DNA of 64,000 bases from Pyricularia pennisetigena (Eukaryota; Ascomycota; Sordariomycetes; Magnaporthales; Pyriculariaceae), in NCBI RefSeq assembly GCF_004337985.1, contig NC_043742.1, positions 4,639,259 to 4,703,258 on the forward strand, given 5' to 3'. Made by a program: the position numbers and the translations under genes. Under the pieces are notes generated by a model, which was not told the origin of the DNA, made no database searches, and worked only from the letters and a program-made list of their open reading frames with translations. Positions 47,329 to 58,657 of the stretch are shown one piece after another; position 1 is the stretch's first letter, and the number at the start of each line of letters is the position of its first letter.

Positions 47329-48757
47329 TGTCACCGGCGTGGGGGTTTGGTGAGGGTGTTGTTGCTGGCTGTTTGCGTGCAAGCTGCGGAGCGGTGGTGT
47401 TATTGCGCGGGTTCGGCTTCGGCGGACTGGACAGGTAGTCAAACGTTGGTGAAAGTTGCCCGCAATATGGGGCTCGTAAACGACCAGGCTTGATGAACCG
47501 CAGCTTTACACCAGAGACCAACAAAATGAGAAGCTAGACAGCTAATTATTATGAAGTTTGGTGTTAGCGATCAAGGATATCAGGCGTTCGCAGTGGTTGT
47601 CGCAGGGTAAAAAAGTGGTTTGCTCTGCTTGCGATCCTGGGGACGACCTTAGCTGGGGAAATGCAAAGGCAAGATGACATAACACATGTTAACAGGGAAG
47701 GAGGTCGGATCAAGTGGGTGGTGACACCGTCCACCGATGCGACGCTCTACAAGCTGCCGATTGAGCAGTCCGTGCACGCTAGATGCTGCTTTGATTCGCC
47801 AGCGCTCTGTGAGCTTGATTAGTAGTAACTGTCGACACTTCTCGAAGAGATTGTGCAGGACCGACCAGACGAAAGTTTTTCTCGCTTGTAATTCCTTATC
47901 TGAGCAGCCAGTGAATGATTTGACAGCATAATTTACAGATATAGAGTGAGCAAGAACCCAGCAAGGTTCTCGATGCGATTAGGAAATTTCAACGTCGAAC
48001 TCCAACGAGATTATTAGATGAGCGGAATGACGTGAGCTGTTTGATATCAAATAGCAACTTCATAGGTAAGGTATGGTGCTTGGCCACGGCCCGCCTTGAC
48101 CCACTCAACGTCGGTGCAGATGCGCACTTCTGATAACCTCATCATTGTAGGTCTAAACTCAGCGCTAAGGTAGCACACAACAAGCGTGATTGAGCAACCA
48201 ATTTTCTTCCCCAAATTGGAAACCGACGTGGACTTGAAGCAAAAGAATTTCTCCCTCCAACAGTCCAGAGAGACCAGGCCAGTAATTTCACTTAGATACT
48301 GTTGCGCCTCGCTCCACCAAATTCCAAAGCATACCTTGCCCTACCTACGCTAGGGGATATTAGCAAGTACCTTTACAGGGTGCTCCAGGAGAACACCCCG
48401 CTAATCAGAGGTACGTACCGCCGGCTGTTCCCTGCACAACAAAGGTGCTGGGGAGGGCAGCGAAAGATGACGTTTATGTGTGTATTAGCATCGGAAACCT
48501 TTCAACCTGGATGCACATTGATTATTCAATGTACCTATGGAATGGAAGCAAACAAGAGCCATCTGTTTGTATCCATTAATTCACTACCTATCATTGCTGG
48601 CTCCTGGTGGACTACTTTCACTCCAGAATCCAAGAACAACCGACACCGCTTGTTACCAAAGCACGACTAACCCGATAACTTAGCCTCTAGCACCCCATAA
48701 TTACCTATCTATATCTTACTTAACCTCTTGGGCCTCACGCAAAACATTACCATCAAC
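47329..48757. other. Divergent intergenic region, 1.4 kb
   Basis: Shared upstream region of the VAP gene (-) and the UBX gene (+). No coding signal recognised. Confidence 0.5.
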
Positions 48758-49874
48758 ATGACGCAGTCAGATTTGGACTTGTTGCTGGACATGGGCTTTG
48801 ACAAGTCACGTGCCGAGTTAGCAATCAAGAGGACAGGTGGACGTAGGTTGATGCCCACAAGGCATTCGTCCCGGAAATTGTTGGGACTGGGCTAACAATA
48901 ATTTGGACATACTTCAGTGCAAGGTGCTCTCGAGTGGCTCGAGAAGAACCAGGACACCTCTCTGGAGGATCTTAAAAATGAGGCTGACGAAGAGTCCCAA
49001 GGTGGACCTAACATCGCCCCTGTTGGGGATGGCCAATCGGCAAATTCGTTAGTTTGCAACGAGTGTGGGAAGAAGTTCAGAAACAGCGACTCTGCAACTT
49101 TCCATGCTACAAAATCGTAAGTTGTTGAGCTAAATTCACTCGACAGTCTCAGTGGTTGATGCGAGGTTTCACTGGGCCTTCACTGCTCACACCACCGTAA
49201 ATCACAGGGGCCACACCGACTTCTCCGAGTCGACAGAGGCCATCGCCCACTTGACTGAGGAGCAGAAGAAGGAAAGACTGGCAGAGCTCCGTGAGCAGCT
49301 CAAGGCTAAGAAGGCAGCTCAGTCGGAGGCGGACAAGGAGGACGCCAAACGCAACGAGAAGATTCGTCAGAAGGCCACCAGAGAGACTCAGGACCTGAAA
49401 GAGGAAATCGCACGCAAAGAGCAGATTAAGGAGGCTGCCAAGAAGCGTCAAGAGAAACTTGACGACCTAGAGGCCAAAAAGCGTATCAAGGCCAAGATCG
49501 AAGCGGATAAGGCAGAGCGCAAGCGCAAGGCGGACGAGGCCAAGGCTGCTCGTGACGGCACGACTGTCGCTTCATCCTCAGCATCCTCTGCCGCTGCCTC
49601 CTCCGCGCCTGCAGCTCCTAAACCCTCTGTGTCGCACAACGAGGCCAGGCTGCGTCTACAACTGCCTGTAGGGGGCAATGTGCAAAAGACTTTCCCTGCG
49701 GAGACCACACTATTCGAGGTTGCCCAGGCCATCGAAGCAGAACATGGCATTCCCGTGGGTAACTTCAGTTTGACATTTCCCCGCAAAACGTTTTCAGGGA
49801 GCGAAGACTTTAGCAAGACTCTTCGTGAGGCTGGTTTAGTTCCTAGCGCCGTCCTTATCGTCAAGTCTGCATAG
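48758..49874 (+). CDS. UBA-C2H2-UBX protein (UBXN1/SAKS1-like)
   Basis: Three exons, join(48758..48842,48918..49116,49208..49874), 316 aa. Proteins of this type bind ubiquitin through the UBA domain and Cdc48/p97 through the UBX domain, acting as adaptors in protein degradation. The UBA domain is residues 3-38 (DLDLLLDMGFDKSRAELAI, GGLQGALEWLEKN). A C2H2-type finger follows with C75, C78, H91 and H97 (CNECGKKF...HATKSGH), built across intron 2. Residues 108-195 form a highly charged coiled coil. After a Ser/Ala-rich linker comes a C-terminal UBX fold (ARLRLQLPVGGNVQKTF, then FPRKTFS and the LREAGLVPSAVLIV strand). Typical fungal architecture; confident on domains, less on the partner set. Confidence 0.92.
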
Positions 49875-50599
49875 CTTCTTGGATGATGGTTAGGCATTGG
49901 GCTGCCGGAGGCTTTAACTGGGGATCTTGAAATGTTTTACAGACATGAAGGAAGGCGATGGATGAGCTCAGAGACCTATGAGATCCCTAACACATGTTTA
50001 TTGTCCTCAAGATGGCCAGAATCCAAACCGTCTCCGCACACTGGCGTACTGGGACTGCATCCGATCGCGCATATGGGCCATCTTCAGACTCGGATAGGCG
50101 AGCATCTATCTAGATACATACCTTTAACCAGCATATTGATACAATAGTGGACTGGTGAGGCCATCCCCAGATCAAACTCGCGGTCGTGGGCATCTTATCA
50201 TCAATTGAAGCCTCAACGCCGACAAGGGATGTGCCCCTCAGTGTGACCGAGACACGCATAGATCAACCTGGTCTACAGCGGCAATCATGGCGGGGCGAGG
50301 TAGAATAATTTGAAGTTCATCAATATTGCAGGCAAAAGCTTGCACGCATCCCAATTTTTGATCTAAGACGCCAGTAGTCCCAAGAGAGAGCTCCGATTCA
50401 TACGTAAGCCATGAGAGGGCTAGTCCATCCAGATAGCCGAAAATCAATGGCTCCCAACCGACTAACCGAGGACGCCTGTGGTATTCGTCTCCGTCGTTGC
50501 CGCAATAGTAGTAGCTGTGTGAAAAACCCTCCGGTCGCCGCCGTCCATGCTGATTTGGAAGTACAAAAGGGAAAGTGAAGTCGTAGGCTTGAAAGCCGT
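49875..50599. other. Convergent intergenic region
   Basis: 3' flanks of the UBX gene (+) and the P1 gene (-). No supported gene. Confidence 0.5.
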
Positions 50600-51352
50600 T
50601 TAGTCGAAGAGACCGAAGCCCATGTCCTCGTCGGACTCCTCCTTCTCTGTTGCCGCGGCGATTTATGTGTTAGTAGTCGGTCCACTTTATGTTCGACATG
50701 GTCCTGTTGTTGAGGACGTAGAATGGCAGGAGATAACTCACCCTCCTCCTTCTCCTCAGCCTTGGCCTCCTCAGCAGCACCGCCAGCGGCGGCAGCGCCA
50801 CCGGCAGCGGGAGCGGCAGCGCCACCACCCGAGCCGACGTTGGAGAGCAGGTCCTTCACATCCTTGCCCTCAAGAGCCTGTGTACATCAAAACACAAAGC
50901 CCGTTAGTATGAAATTCCCACTCAATCCGATGTGCGAAATACCGAGCGCTGCAGGATTTTGCGGCAAGCACACAGGACAAGGTTGCTGTCCTCAAAACCC
51001 ATTTGGCAATCGTTTGTGGTCGTCGAAGTGGTCATCGTACCTTGGCGAAAAGTTGTGCCCAGATGGGCTCGATGTCGGGAACACCGGCAGCCTTGATGAG
51101 TGTTTGCAGCTTGTCGGCCTATTTGTACGAGAATACGGCGTTAGTTTTCTGACCCAACGGTTTACAATTGCTCCCAACCACCTCGTCCACGGTTTCCTCA
51201 TCCTTCGCCAGGTCGGTTCGGATGCATCCATGAGAGCGCGGGGTTGTCGTCGCAATTTCGTGGAAAAAAAGGCTTTTGCTCACAGTGATCTCAACGCCAT
51301 CGTCGGCGAGAATGAGCGCCGCGTACGACGTAGCCAGCTCGGAGGTAGACAT
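50600..51352 (-). CDS. RPP1: 60S acidic ribosomal protein P1
   Basis: Four exons, complement(join(50600..50646,50742..50877,51041..51118,51284..51352)), 109 aa. P1 pairs with P2 in the flexible stalk of the large ribosomal subunit that recruits elongation factors. The N-terminal dimerisation domain is [19 protein letters not shown], then [20 protein letters not shown] and [11 protein letters not shown]. An Ala/Gly hinge ([14 protein letters not shown]) follows, then the charged Lys/Glu run. The universal stalk ending [12 protein letters not shown] is encoded by the last 47-nt exon. Such intron density in a 330-nt coding sequence is usual for ribosomal protein genes in filamentous fungi. All splice sites are consensus. 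Very confident. Confidence 0.96.
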
Positions 51353-52132
51353 TTTGATTGTGTGTGATTGTGATGTGAGGCGCGAAGATCACAGTCTTTG
51401 GGAAGCGTGGGGACGAGGAGTTGCAGATGTCACTTTGAAGACGACGAAATTAATTTGGTGCGGTGAAATTGTGCCCTGTCTGGTCCGATAGTAAATGCAC
51501 AGCCTCAGTTCAAGCCACAGATTTTTACATGGAAATTCAGCCAAGGCGCCCAATTGCTTGTACGCGTCACGTGAGATCCCACAATTGGTGCGACCCCGCT
51601 CTTCTTAGAGCTTCCCGGCGTCTGTGCTCAGGTTGCCCGCTTTCGGAAACGAACCCATGTTTGTGATGCAAGTCCAGCCAACCAACCCCACGTTGTTTGT
51701 GTCTTTCTGCATGTGTTGTTGAAGCGTCCAGTGTGTTGGCAGCCGAATCATCTACATACATTAACTCACTTAAACCGTACCCAACTGCAACCGGGTTCCC
51801 CAACCCACCCACATATACCCATACTCCTGTATAACATTGCTTCCACCTGGTCGATTGGCCCTTTGAGCATGGTAGGTAGAGAGTGCCTGTGACAGATCCT
51901 AGCAGTCTCCTGTGTTAGCTTCTTGGCGGCCTATCGTTGCTTTCTCAACAATATCTGTTGTAGCTGCATGCGTCAGGCTATATCCTATTGTGTTAAAGCG
52001 AAACGGCAAGACTATCTACTGGAAGCATTCCCTGCCAGTCCTACTGAGACTCCATTTACACCGAGCACCGCAGGTCTGGGTCGGGCAGGACTGCATCTAT
52101 TTTGCGGCATACAGAGAAGAAACCCCGTCGTT
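51353..52132. other. Divergent intergenic region
   Basis: Upstream of the P1 gene (-) and the DUF2408 gene (+). An open frame continues upstream of the DUF2408 start to 51923 but its residues look non-conserved. Nothing else seen. Confidence 0.5.
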
Positions 52133-53989
52133 ATGGATACGCCAGCATTACCTGCGCCAAGAGACGCGCGTGAAAAGGAGATTTTGGAGAGGTTGGCGGC
52201 CACCCGTGATCAACTGCTTCTGCTGAAACAGGATCGCGCCCATTATATCAGGAGCCAGGATGTCATGGTGCTGTATGACCAAGTCATCGAGAACGTCAGG
52301 CAGTTGAACGAGATTCGGCAAGGAGAACATGGAGGTGAAACACAGTGTAAGTCTCTTGATTGCCCGTTCCTATTTCCAATGGGCCGGCATGCTCACTCGC
52401 TTGCGATAAACAGTGGACAAGGTGCTTGAAAGCTGCTTTCAGCTCATAAGCTTGTTCTTTATGACCATTGGTCGAACCAGTGAGGCGCCTGCAGCCTACG
52501 CCCTCACCTCAACCATCAAGCGCCTGCTTGATCACCTGGCGGAAGCTGAGCTGTTCTCGGCCAAGGACCTCGAGAGCATGTCTGAGACATTGCAAAAGAT
52601 TTCTGGTATCGTCAGGAGCACGGAGTCACGCCACTCACCCTATCTGGTCGAGCTACTTTCAAATCGATTGGAGCTCTGTCAGAGAAACTTGGAAAGCCTA
52701 CAAAGACGGCTTGACCATCTCGGCCCGCCTCTGCCAGCCATTCACGAGAAGCTCATCTCAATATTGCGTTCCATGTCTTTGGCGAATACAAGGTCCAAGG
52801 TAAGTCATATATAATAGATAATCTATTAGCCACTGGCTCCTCGGCTTGTCGTACGAGAACAGTTCAACTCTAGCAGCCTATCCAGATTCGAGTCGTGCTA
52901 ACACGCAAAAAAAAATGACTAGTTTTCTTCTTCAGAGGTGCTGAAGCTCCAAGCAGAGCTCAAAGAGATCGATGCTAGACGAGTTGATGGCAATTTTCTC
53001 GACGACAACGGCAATGTGGCTCGAGGCAGCGATGCTGTTTCGACTTTATTGACGCGTTGCCTTGAGTGGACCGAAATCGTTCTCGAGCGGTATTTGCCCC
53101 TTATCACTGTTATACAGTTGAATTGCAAGCTCACGTCACTGACACCCTGGAAAATAGGAAGGGACGGGTTCCTGAAAATTTCAAGAATATCTACGATGTG
53201 CTCGTCAGCATTCGCAACAAACTTGACAGCCTCTCCTTGACTCAGGCTTGGTCGCTGCGCGAGACCGACTTGTATGATTTTCAGCGGACGCTCGACAAGA
53301 TTGACGAGAAGCGGGTCAATGGAAATTTTATCGACGAGGAAGGAAGACCTGCAGAGCTATATGTACAAAGGGTATGTTTCGGTTGTAGCCGTTGATTCGG
53401 CCCAACTTTTAACACCAGCAATGACTGACCCAATTACAGACTCTTCTCTACCTTATCAGGCGCAGCTACGGTCTGATCTACTCACTTATGATTCTTTCAG
53501 AGCCCGTCTCTGAGGCGCTCATTCCGATCTATAATCAGCTCCAGACTTTAAAGCGTATCCTTATCGAAGTAAAGGATTCTGGCGGAGTAAGCTCCGTTAG
53601 GGAATTGTATCCCTACAGTATGAAGGTAAGCCCCAGTGAATTTTGTTGTTTTAGATTCGGTCATTTTCTTCTGGGAATATTCAGATCCAGACTTTTACTA
53701 CGGCAAAGTAGCAGCTGACTTGGTACTTCGTGGTTCTCAGCTGAACATGATCGATAATATGCGGGTTGATGGTCGGTTTATGCATGGAGACGACATACCT
53801 GAAGGCCAAGGCGCCCTCAACGAACTGTTGGCGGATTGCTACGAACTAGCATACGAATTGAGGGTCGCCGCGGAAGCAAAGGCTGAGGAAACCCAGACTG
53901 AGGACGAACCAAGGCTTGAAGATGGGTCAGGGGCAAATGATGCCAGCACAGTGGGATCCAGAATTGCACGGGATGAGGTTTTGACATGA
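52133..53989 (+). CDS. DUF2408/UPF0662 family protein
   Basis: Six exons, join(52133..52346,52414..52799,52923..53089,53158..53371,53440..53625,53741..53989), 471 aa. It matches a conserved ascomycete family of unknown biochemical function. The sequence is almost wholly alpha-helical and holds two internally similar repeats: EIDARRVDGNFLDDNG (about residue 217) and KIDEKRVNGNFIDEEGRPAE (about 305). A third, more divergent copy is MIDNMRVDGRFMHGDDIPEGQG (about 391). Each is a helix ending, an RVDG/N turn and an acidic loop. The C-terminus is acidic and disordered. No signal peptide or membrane segment is seen. The last intron was set at CTCAG|CTGAAC; the nearer AG at 53689 would lead to a stop. 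Start at 52133 could be displaced upstream because the frame stays open. Confidence 0.85.
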
Positions 53990-54278
53990 GCCTGACAATT
54001 TCTTCATATCGCAGGTGATGTCTTCCTCTGTTTAATCTGATCTGATTTTATGGGCTTGTGGATTTACACCGATCAACCCCTGCACCCTTTCCACGCTCGA
54101 AATGAAGGTCCTATCTTGCTGCTTTCTATTTTACTTTCATGATTCTTCTTTTGTATTTCTCCCTGTAATTTGAAATCCATTAGGATCATATACGTCCATA
54201 GCAGTGGCCGAATTTTTTGGTAGCAAATGCCTCTTCACGGGATACAGCACATCAGGGAGTTACTCCAAGCGAGGCAAG

Positions 54279-54316
<38 letters not shown>

Positions 54317-54491
54317 GAATATGTGGCCGCGGAAGATGATTTAGATTTTAGTATTTGAACTCGACCATAGTTTAAAAGAAACGGTCTGAGCTCTCTGGCG
54401 AGCTCGATTTGGATAGCATCCTTGACATGATCACCCTGCTCATCCGACTGTACTCCACGGCAAGGCTTCCCCTTGTCTCGACCTGTAGTGC
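53990..54491. other. Convergent intergenic region with 35-nt poly-A
   Basis: 3' flanks of the DUF2408 gene (+) and the YCII gene (-). An uninterrupted 35-nt A run lies at 54281-54315. No gene seen. Confidence 0.6.
54281..54315. repeat. 35-nt poly-A tract
   Basis: Uninterrupted A run between the convergent DUF2408 and YCII genes. No flanking target-site duplication or SINE-like body was recognised. Confidence 0.96.
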
Positions 54492-55230
54492 TCACGGGTT
54501 CCGGAAAGCACACTTGAATGGCCACATCTGCACCTACGGCGGCGCAAAGATCCCTGGTGAGTATTATGCCACCACATGTAGTTTCTTTTACGAGATACAG
54601 AAATCCCAGGTCGTCATTAGTGAATTGTGAGTTTGGATGAGACTTACTTTTTCCAAGTCCCAGACACCTTCCTTGGCGTAAGGGTCGGCCTTTAGCACTT
54701 CCATTATCTCTTCTCTGGACGAAGCAACGGCCACCAGCGTACTGCCACTCATTTTCAGACTAGCCGGATCATCGTCTTTGGGAACCTCATCGAGAAGAGC
54801 CCCTGAGAAGCGCCTGTCAGCGACGGTAGCAGCAAGAAGGGAAGAGGTGGAGGAAGAAGAAAAAGAAAAGAAAAAAAAAAAAAAATCACCACCCATCTTC
54901 CATTGGCCGGATTCAACAAAAGGCTTCATGCCTTCAAAATGTTTCCTAGAAAATGTGCAACCAAACGAGTTATGATGAATCCTCGGTTCTGAACGCAAGC
55001 GGTTACGGGTGAATCAAAACTTACGGGCGAACGGCAAGCCTCTGATCCAACACGCCCGGGAGGTCGGGGATGACGACAAGCCATTCAAACTTCCTGGGAT
55101 TGGCCTCTGTGCTCATCTTGCGGGGCGCACAAAACTTTGGAAGGAAAGAGACTGATGCTAGAGGTCGAAATGAGGCAGACAGAGCTGGGTTCAAAGAGAT
55201 GAGTTTTACGGTTGCGCGGCGAGAAGCCAT
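54492..55230 (-). CDS. YCII-domain protein, probably mitochondrial
   Basis: Four exons, complement(join(54492..54533,54648..54802,54890..54945,55025..55230)), 152 aa. YCII-related proteins are small ferredoxin-like-fold proteins; the fold is known but most have no defined activity. The domain is FEWLVVIPDLPGVLDQRLAVRPKHFEGMKPFVESGQ (about 47-82), GALLDEVP, SGSTLVAVASSREEIMEVLKADPYAKEGVWDLEKV and the closing VQMWPFKCAFR strand. Residues 1-38 are basic, Ser/Ala-rich and lack acidic residues, so a mitochondrial presequence is likely; the internal Met39 could give a cytosolic form. The tiny fourth exon codes for only 13 residues plus the stop. Intron 2 starts GTGATT and contains a poly-T stretch in the transcript. 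The YCII histidine sits in RPKHFEG. Confidence 0.85.
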
Positions 55231-55984
55231 GGAGCTGACCAGTAGAAAAGACGTAATGAAGGCCGGATATGGAGGCAGGTATTATATGCGTGTGAGGAAT
55301 ACTCGTTGTACTGACAGAGCCAAATTATATGCGTACCTTCTACCTAGGCAATTGTAATACTACCAACGTAAGGTAGTTTCGCCAGCAACATGTCCGGTCT
55401 CGGATGTACACAGTCTACAAGGTGGTGACCTCCACTCTACTGGGGAAGCCAAGGGCGCTAAGTACATCTCTACATGCACTTACTTGCATGTTCATGTCAA
55501 GACAGGGCGCGCCCTATTATCACATCCTGCCAAACACAAAGCCGTAAGTGGAGCAATTGGATAGCACTTGATTTCCAAGATAAGGCTGCCATTTTGCATG
55601 GGGTTTGAAGGAACATCTAAAAGGTTCCAATCTTGTGTGGTTCTATTGTACCAGGTCAGATGGTAATTAGGTACCTGGAGAATGGGTTCCGCGCCAGGCG
55701 GAGGTATCGGTACAACAGATAACAAAGAATTGCCTTGTAAGGGTTCTAAAACTCCACCAATACTCCACTTATTTGGCCTGCATTTGTCCTCCACTCGAAC
55801 TCCATGCCATGGATCCATCGACGTGGACAACGATTCTGAGCTTTCGATGGTTTTGCTTTCACTTCCAATCATCACAATTGTTTCTCCTACCACGATAAAC
55901 CGCTCTGCCAGGCTCTCCAGGAAGAGACTTTCAAAGAACTGCAGCTCAGAGAACGACAAAAAGTCCATTGCTCAAACCGCAATC
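55231..55984. other. Divergent intergenic region
   Basis: Upstream of the YCII gene (-) and the SPF45 gene (+). No coding signal recognised; a plus-strand open frame from 55682 runs into the SPF45 start but does not look conserved. Confidence 0.5.
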
Positions 55985-57926
55985 ATGTCTGGCGGTGCAC
56001 CGCCCAAGCCTCCCCCCTCGGGCGCCATGTCCCTCTACGCGAACCTGCTCGACCCAAAGGCCGCCGCGGGCGACTCGACCGCACCCAATGCGCGTGCTCC
56101 GGCCAAGACTGGCGATGAGGCCGTCGGCGACAAGAAACCCTTGGATCCAGGTACATCCTAGAGCAGAAAGCCATGCACCCGCACAATATCGAGGGTTGCC
56201 CTCCTCGTTCTCTTCTTGTCTAGGAGACGCCATGTTAATTGCGAAAATGAAATCAAAAACCCATTTCCCATCTTCAAGCCATGCTCCGCTTCCAGCCCAT
56301 GCGCCGACCCCAGCAGGGTCAAAAACCGAAGCCTAAAGGATCCTTTCCCAAAATTGGGGCTATTGCTGCGCCTGCAACTACGACTCCGGCAGCGGCTACA
56401 GCCACAGCAGCAGCCACAACAGCAGCATCTTCCACTTTGGTAGATCAATCAGCCTCCTCAGCGCCCATACAGCAACCACCTCGAAGCAAGCTGGCCGACT
56501 GGGCTGCAACTGAGGATGACGAATACATTTACGGGCTCGGCAAGCGGCACCGCGGTGGCCGCAAGGCTAAGAAGAAGAACAACCGCGATGACAGGGACAG
56601 GCAAACCGACTGGGACGAGCTCTACGATCCGGCGCGCCCCACAAACGTAGAAGAGTACCTGCGAAGCGACGAACGGATTGCTGAGATCAGGGAATGGAAG
56701 GGTGTCTTGTACGCGCACCGTAGGCGCAGAGAACAAAACCGCGCCAGATCTAGGTCTGGTGGGGGTAGTCGTGGAAGTAGCAGCGGCTCTGAGGCGGCTA
56801 GAGCTCCTCGTACGAGTAAGCAAATACCCAGATATCTGTCTTTTTATCTAATACTTGAGCATGGCTAACGACAAGCTTTCTGCCACAGACCAGTTTGCTC
56901 CCCCGCCGCAATATTCATTTGCGCCTCCTCAACAATCACCCCCTCACGCTCAAAAAGAGTCGGCCGCGCCTGTTCACATTGATGAGGCCACCGGTGATGA
57001 TGCGTACGCCCGCCGTTTAGCCCTATCCAAAGGCCAGGAAGTTGATGCGCCACCCCCGCAGCCTGGCGCGGTCCCCTCTGCAACCATCTCACGGGCCCCA
57101 GTCCGCTACGAGCCAACGGCGCTGCACAACGAGGATGGTGAGGATATGGACATTGACGAGGAAGAGGATGAGCGCCCTGGCCTTGGCTCGGTGAAAACCA
57201 ACGACTCGGATGCTATGCGCTCCAACCGGCCTGGCCAGGCTGGCTTTGCGTCGCGCATGATGGAGAAGATGGGTTGGGAAAAGGGCAAAGGCCTCGGCGC
57301 CGAGGAAACAGGCATCACCTCTGGCTTGAGCGTCAAGGTCGAGAAGCGCCGGAAGCGCCCAGACGCCGAGGGCGGCGGATTCGCTGCCCCTGGGAACATG
57401 GCCCGTGTCGTAGGCGGTAACCGTGGGACTCAGGACGTGGGCAAGTTTGGCTCCATGAGCGAGGTTGTCGCCCTGGGTGGGATGCTCGAGGGCATGGAGG
57501 ATGTGGCAGGCGAGGTTGCCGAGGGCTTGGCCCAAGAGATTGGCGAAGAGTGCGGCGAGAAGGTACGTTCAAATGCTTCCCCCTGCGCCACTTTTTGCTG
57601 GCTTCCACCAAAATCGTCATGTCCAAGCCAAGCTAACCTCGAGGCGGTCCCCTTGTCGACAGTACGGTCGTGTCGAGAGGTTATACATCGACGTCAAGAC
57701 CAGGCAGGTTTTTATCAAGTTCACAGATCAGGTCTCGGCTCTAAGGGTAAGTAAGCTGCTTTCAGCGGTCTGAAGTGCTGATACTCGGTTGTAAATGTGC
57801 CCTTGTGCTGATTCGTTCCAAATATGATAGGCTGTCAACGCCCTGGAGGGTCGCATATTCAACGGTAACGAGATCAAGCCTAAGTTCTACGATTTAGAAA
57901 AGTTTGAGCAGGGGGTTTATCATTGA
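55985..57926 (+). CDS. Splicing factor 45 (G-patch plus UHM RRM)
   Basis: Five exons, join(55985..56150,56279..56815,56889..57562,57663..57746,57831..57926), 518 aa. SPF45/DRT111-type proteins act in the spliceosome at 3' splice site selection and have links to DNA repair. The N-terminus is MSGGAPPKPPPSGAMSLYANLLDP, typical of the family. A conserved WDELYDPARPTNVEEYLRSDE block (about 185-205) follows. The G-patch begins near residue 350 (GFASRMMEKMGWEKGKGLG). The C-terminal RRM is of the UHM type: RVERLYIDVKTRQVFIKF, then ALRAVNALEGRIFNGNEIK and FYDLEKFEQGVYH. Poly-Ala/Thr and Pro-rich linkers separate the parts. Every intron is consensus. The acidic DMDIDEEEDE patch lies just before the G-patch. 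Confidence 0.93.
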
Positions 57927-58657
57927 GAGGACTGTCTGGAGCACGGATGGCTATTCAGAATTCAGACCCGTCTCCATATGGGTTTTGTGTGTATATTTTC
58001 ATAACTCTTGGGTGTATGTTTCTGCCACAACCCATCTATTCCCCCGCGCTCAGTTCTGTAGAGTTAGGCTGGCTCTGCAAGTTCTCCAGATGAATCAAGG
58101 TGATGCCTGTCTGATTCATACATTCATACTGTGGACTCGAGTTGAGATGACATGGCAACCATAATCACGTCAACAAAGACGAACCTTGCAATCTTGGCTA
58201 CCGATCGCATGGGTAAGCTACCCATATACGTAATCGATCCCTATGTCTTAGTCATGAGCCGCAGATAAATCGCTGTCTACATTTCATACTAGGCTTATGC
58301 CGGCTGGGTAGACAGATCAGTATGATCGCCATTCACCTCGAGTTTGCTACCAGAGCGCACAGAAACTACCATGTGACTACAAACACCTGTCTCTGTTGAT
58401 TTTGATATTAAAGTCCAATGGATCATGACAGTAGCAGGCTCCACTGAGATTGTGCGTGGCAAAGTGCCCAGAGATATTCCGAAATACGAAAGACTGAAAG
58501 ACGGGAAGGCAAACAAAGGACAAAAGAGTGCTTGAAGACCAAAAAAAGAAGAAAAAAAAACGCCGCCAAAATTCCAAGCTTTGACTTTACAATTCTGTTG
58601 CGCCGCCCCCAAAATTTACACCGTCACAGACTAGCAAATGGTAACATCACCAACATT
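57927..58657. other. Convergent intergenic region
   Basis: 3' flanks of SPF45 (+) and ECM33 (-). No gene recognised. Confidence 0.5.
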
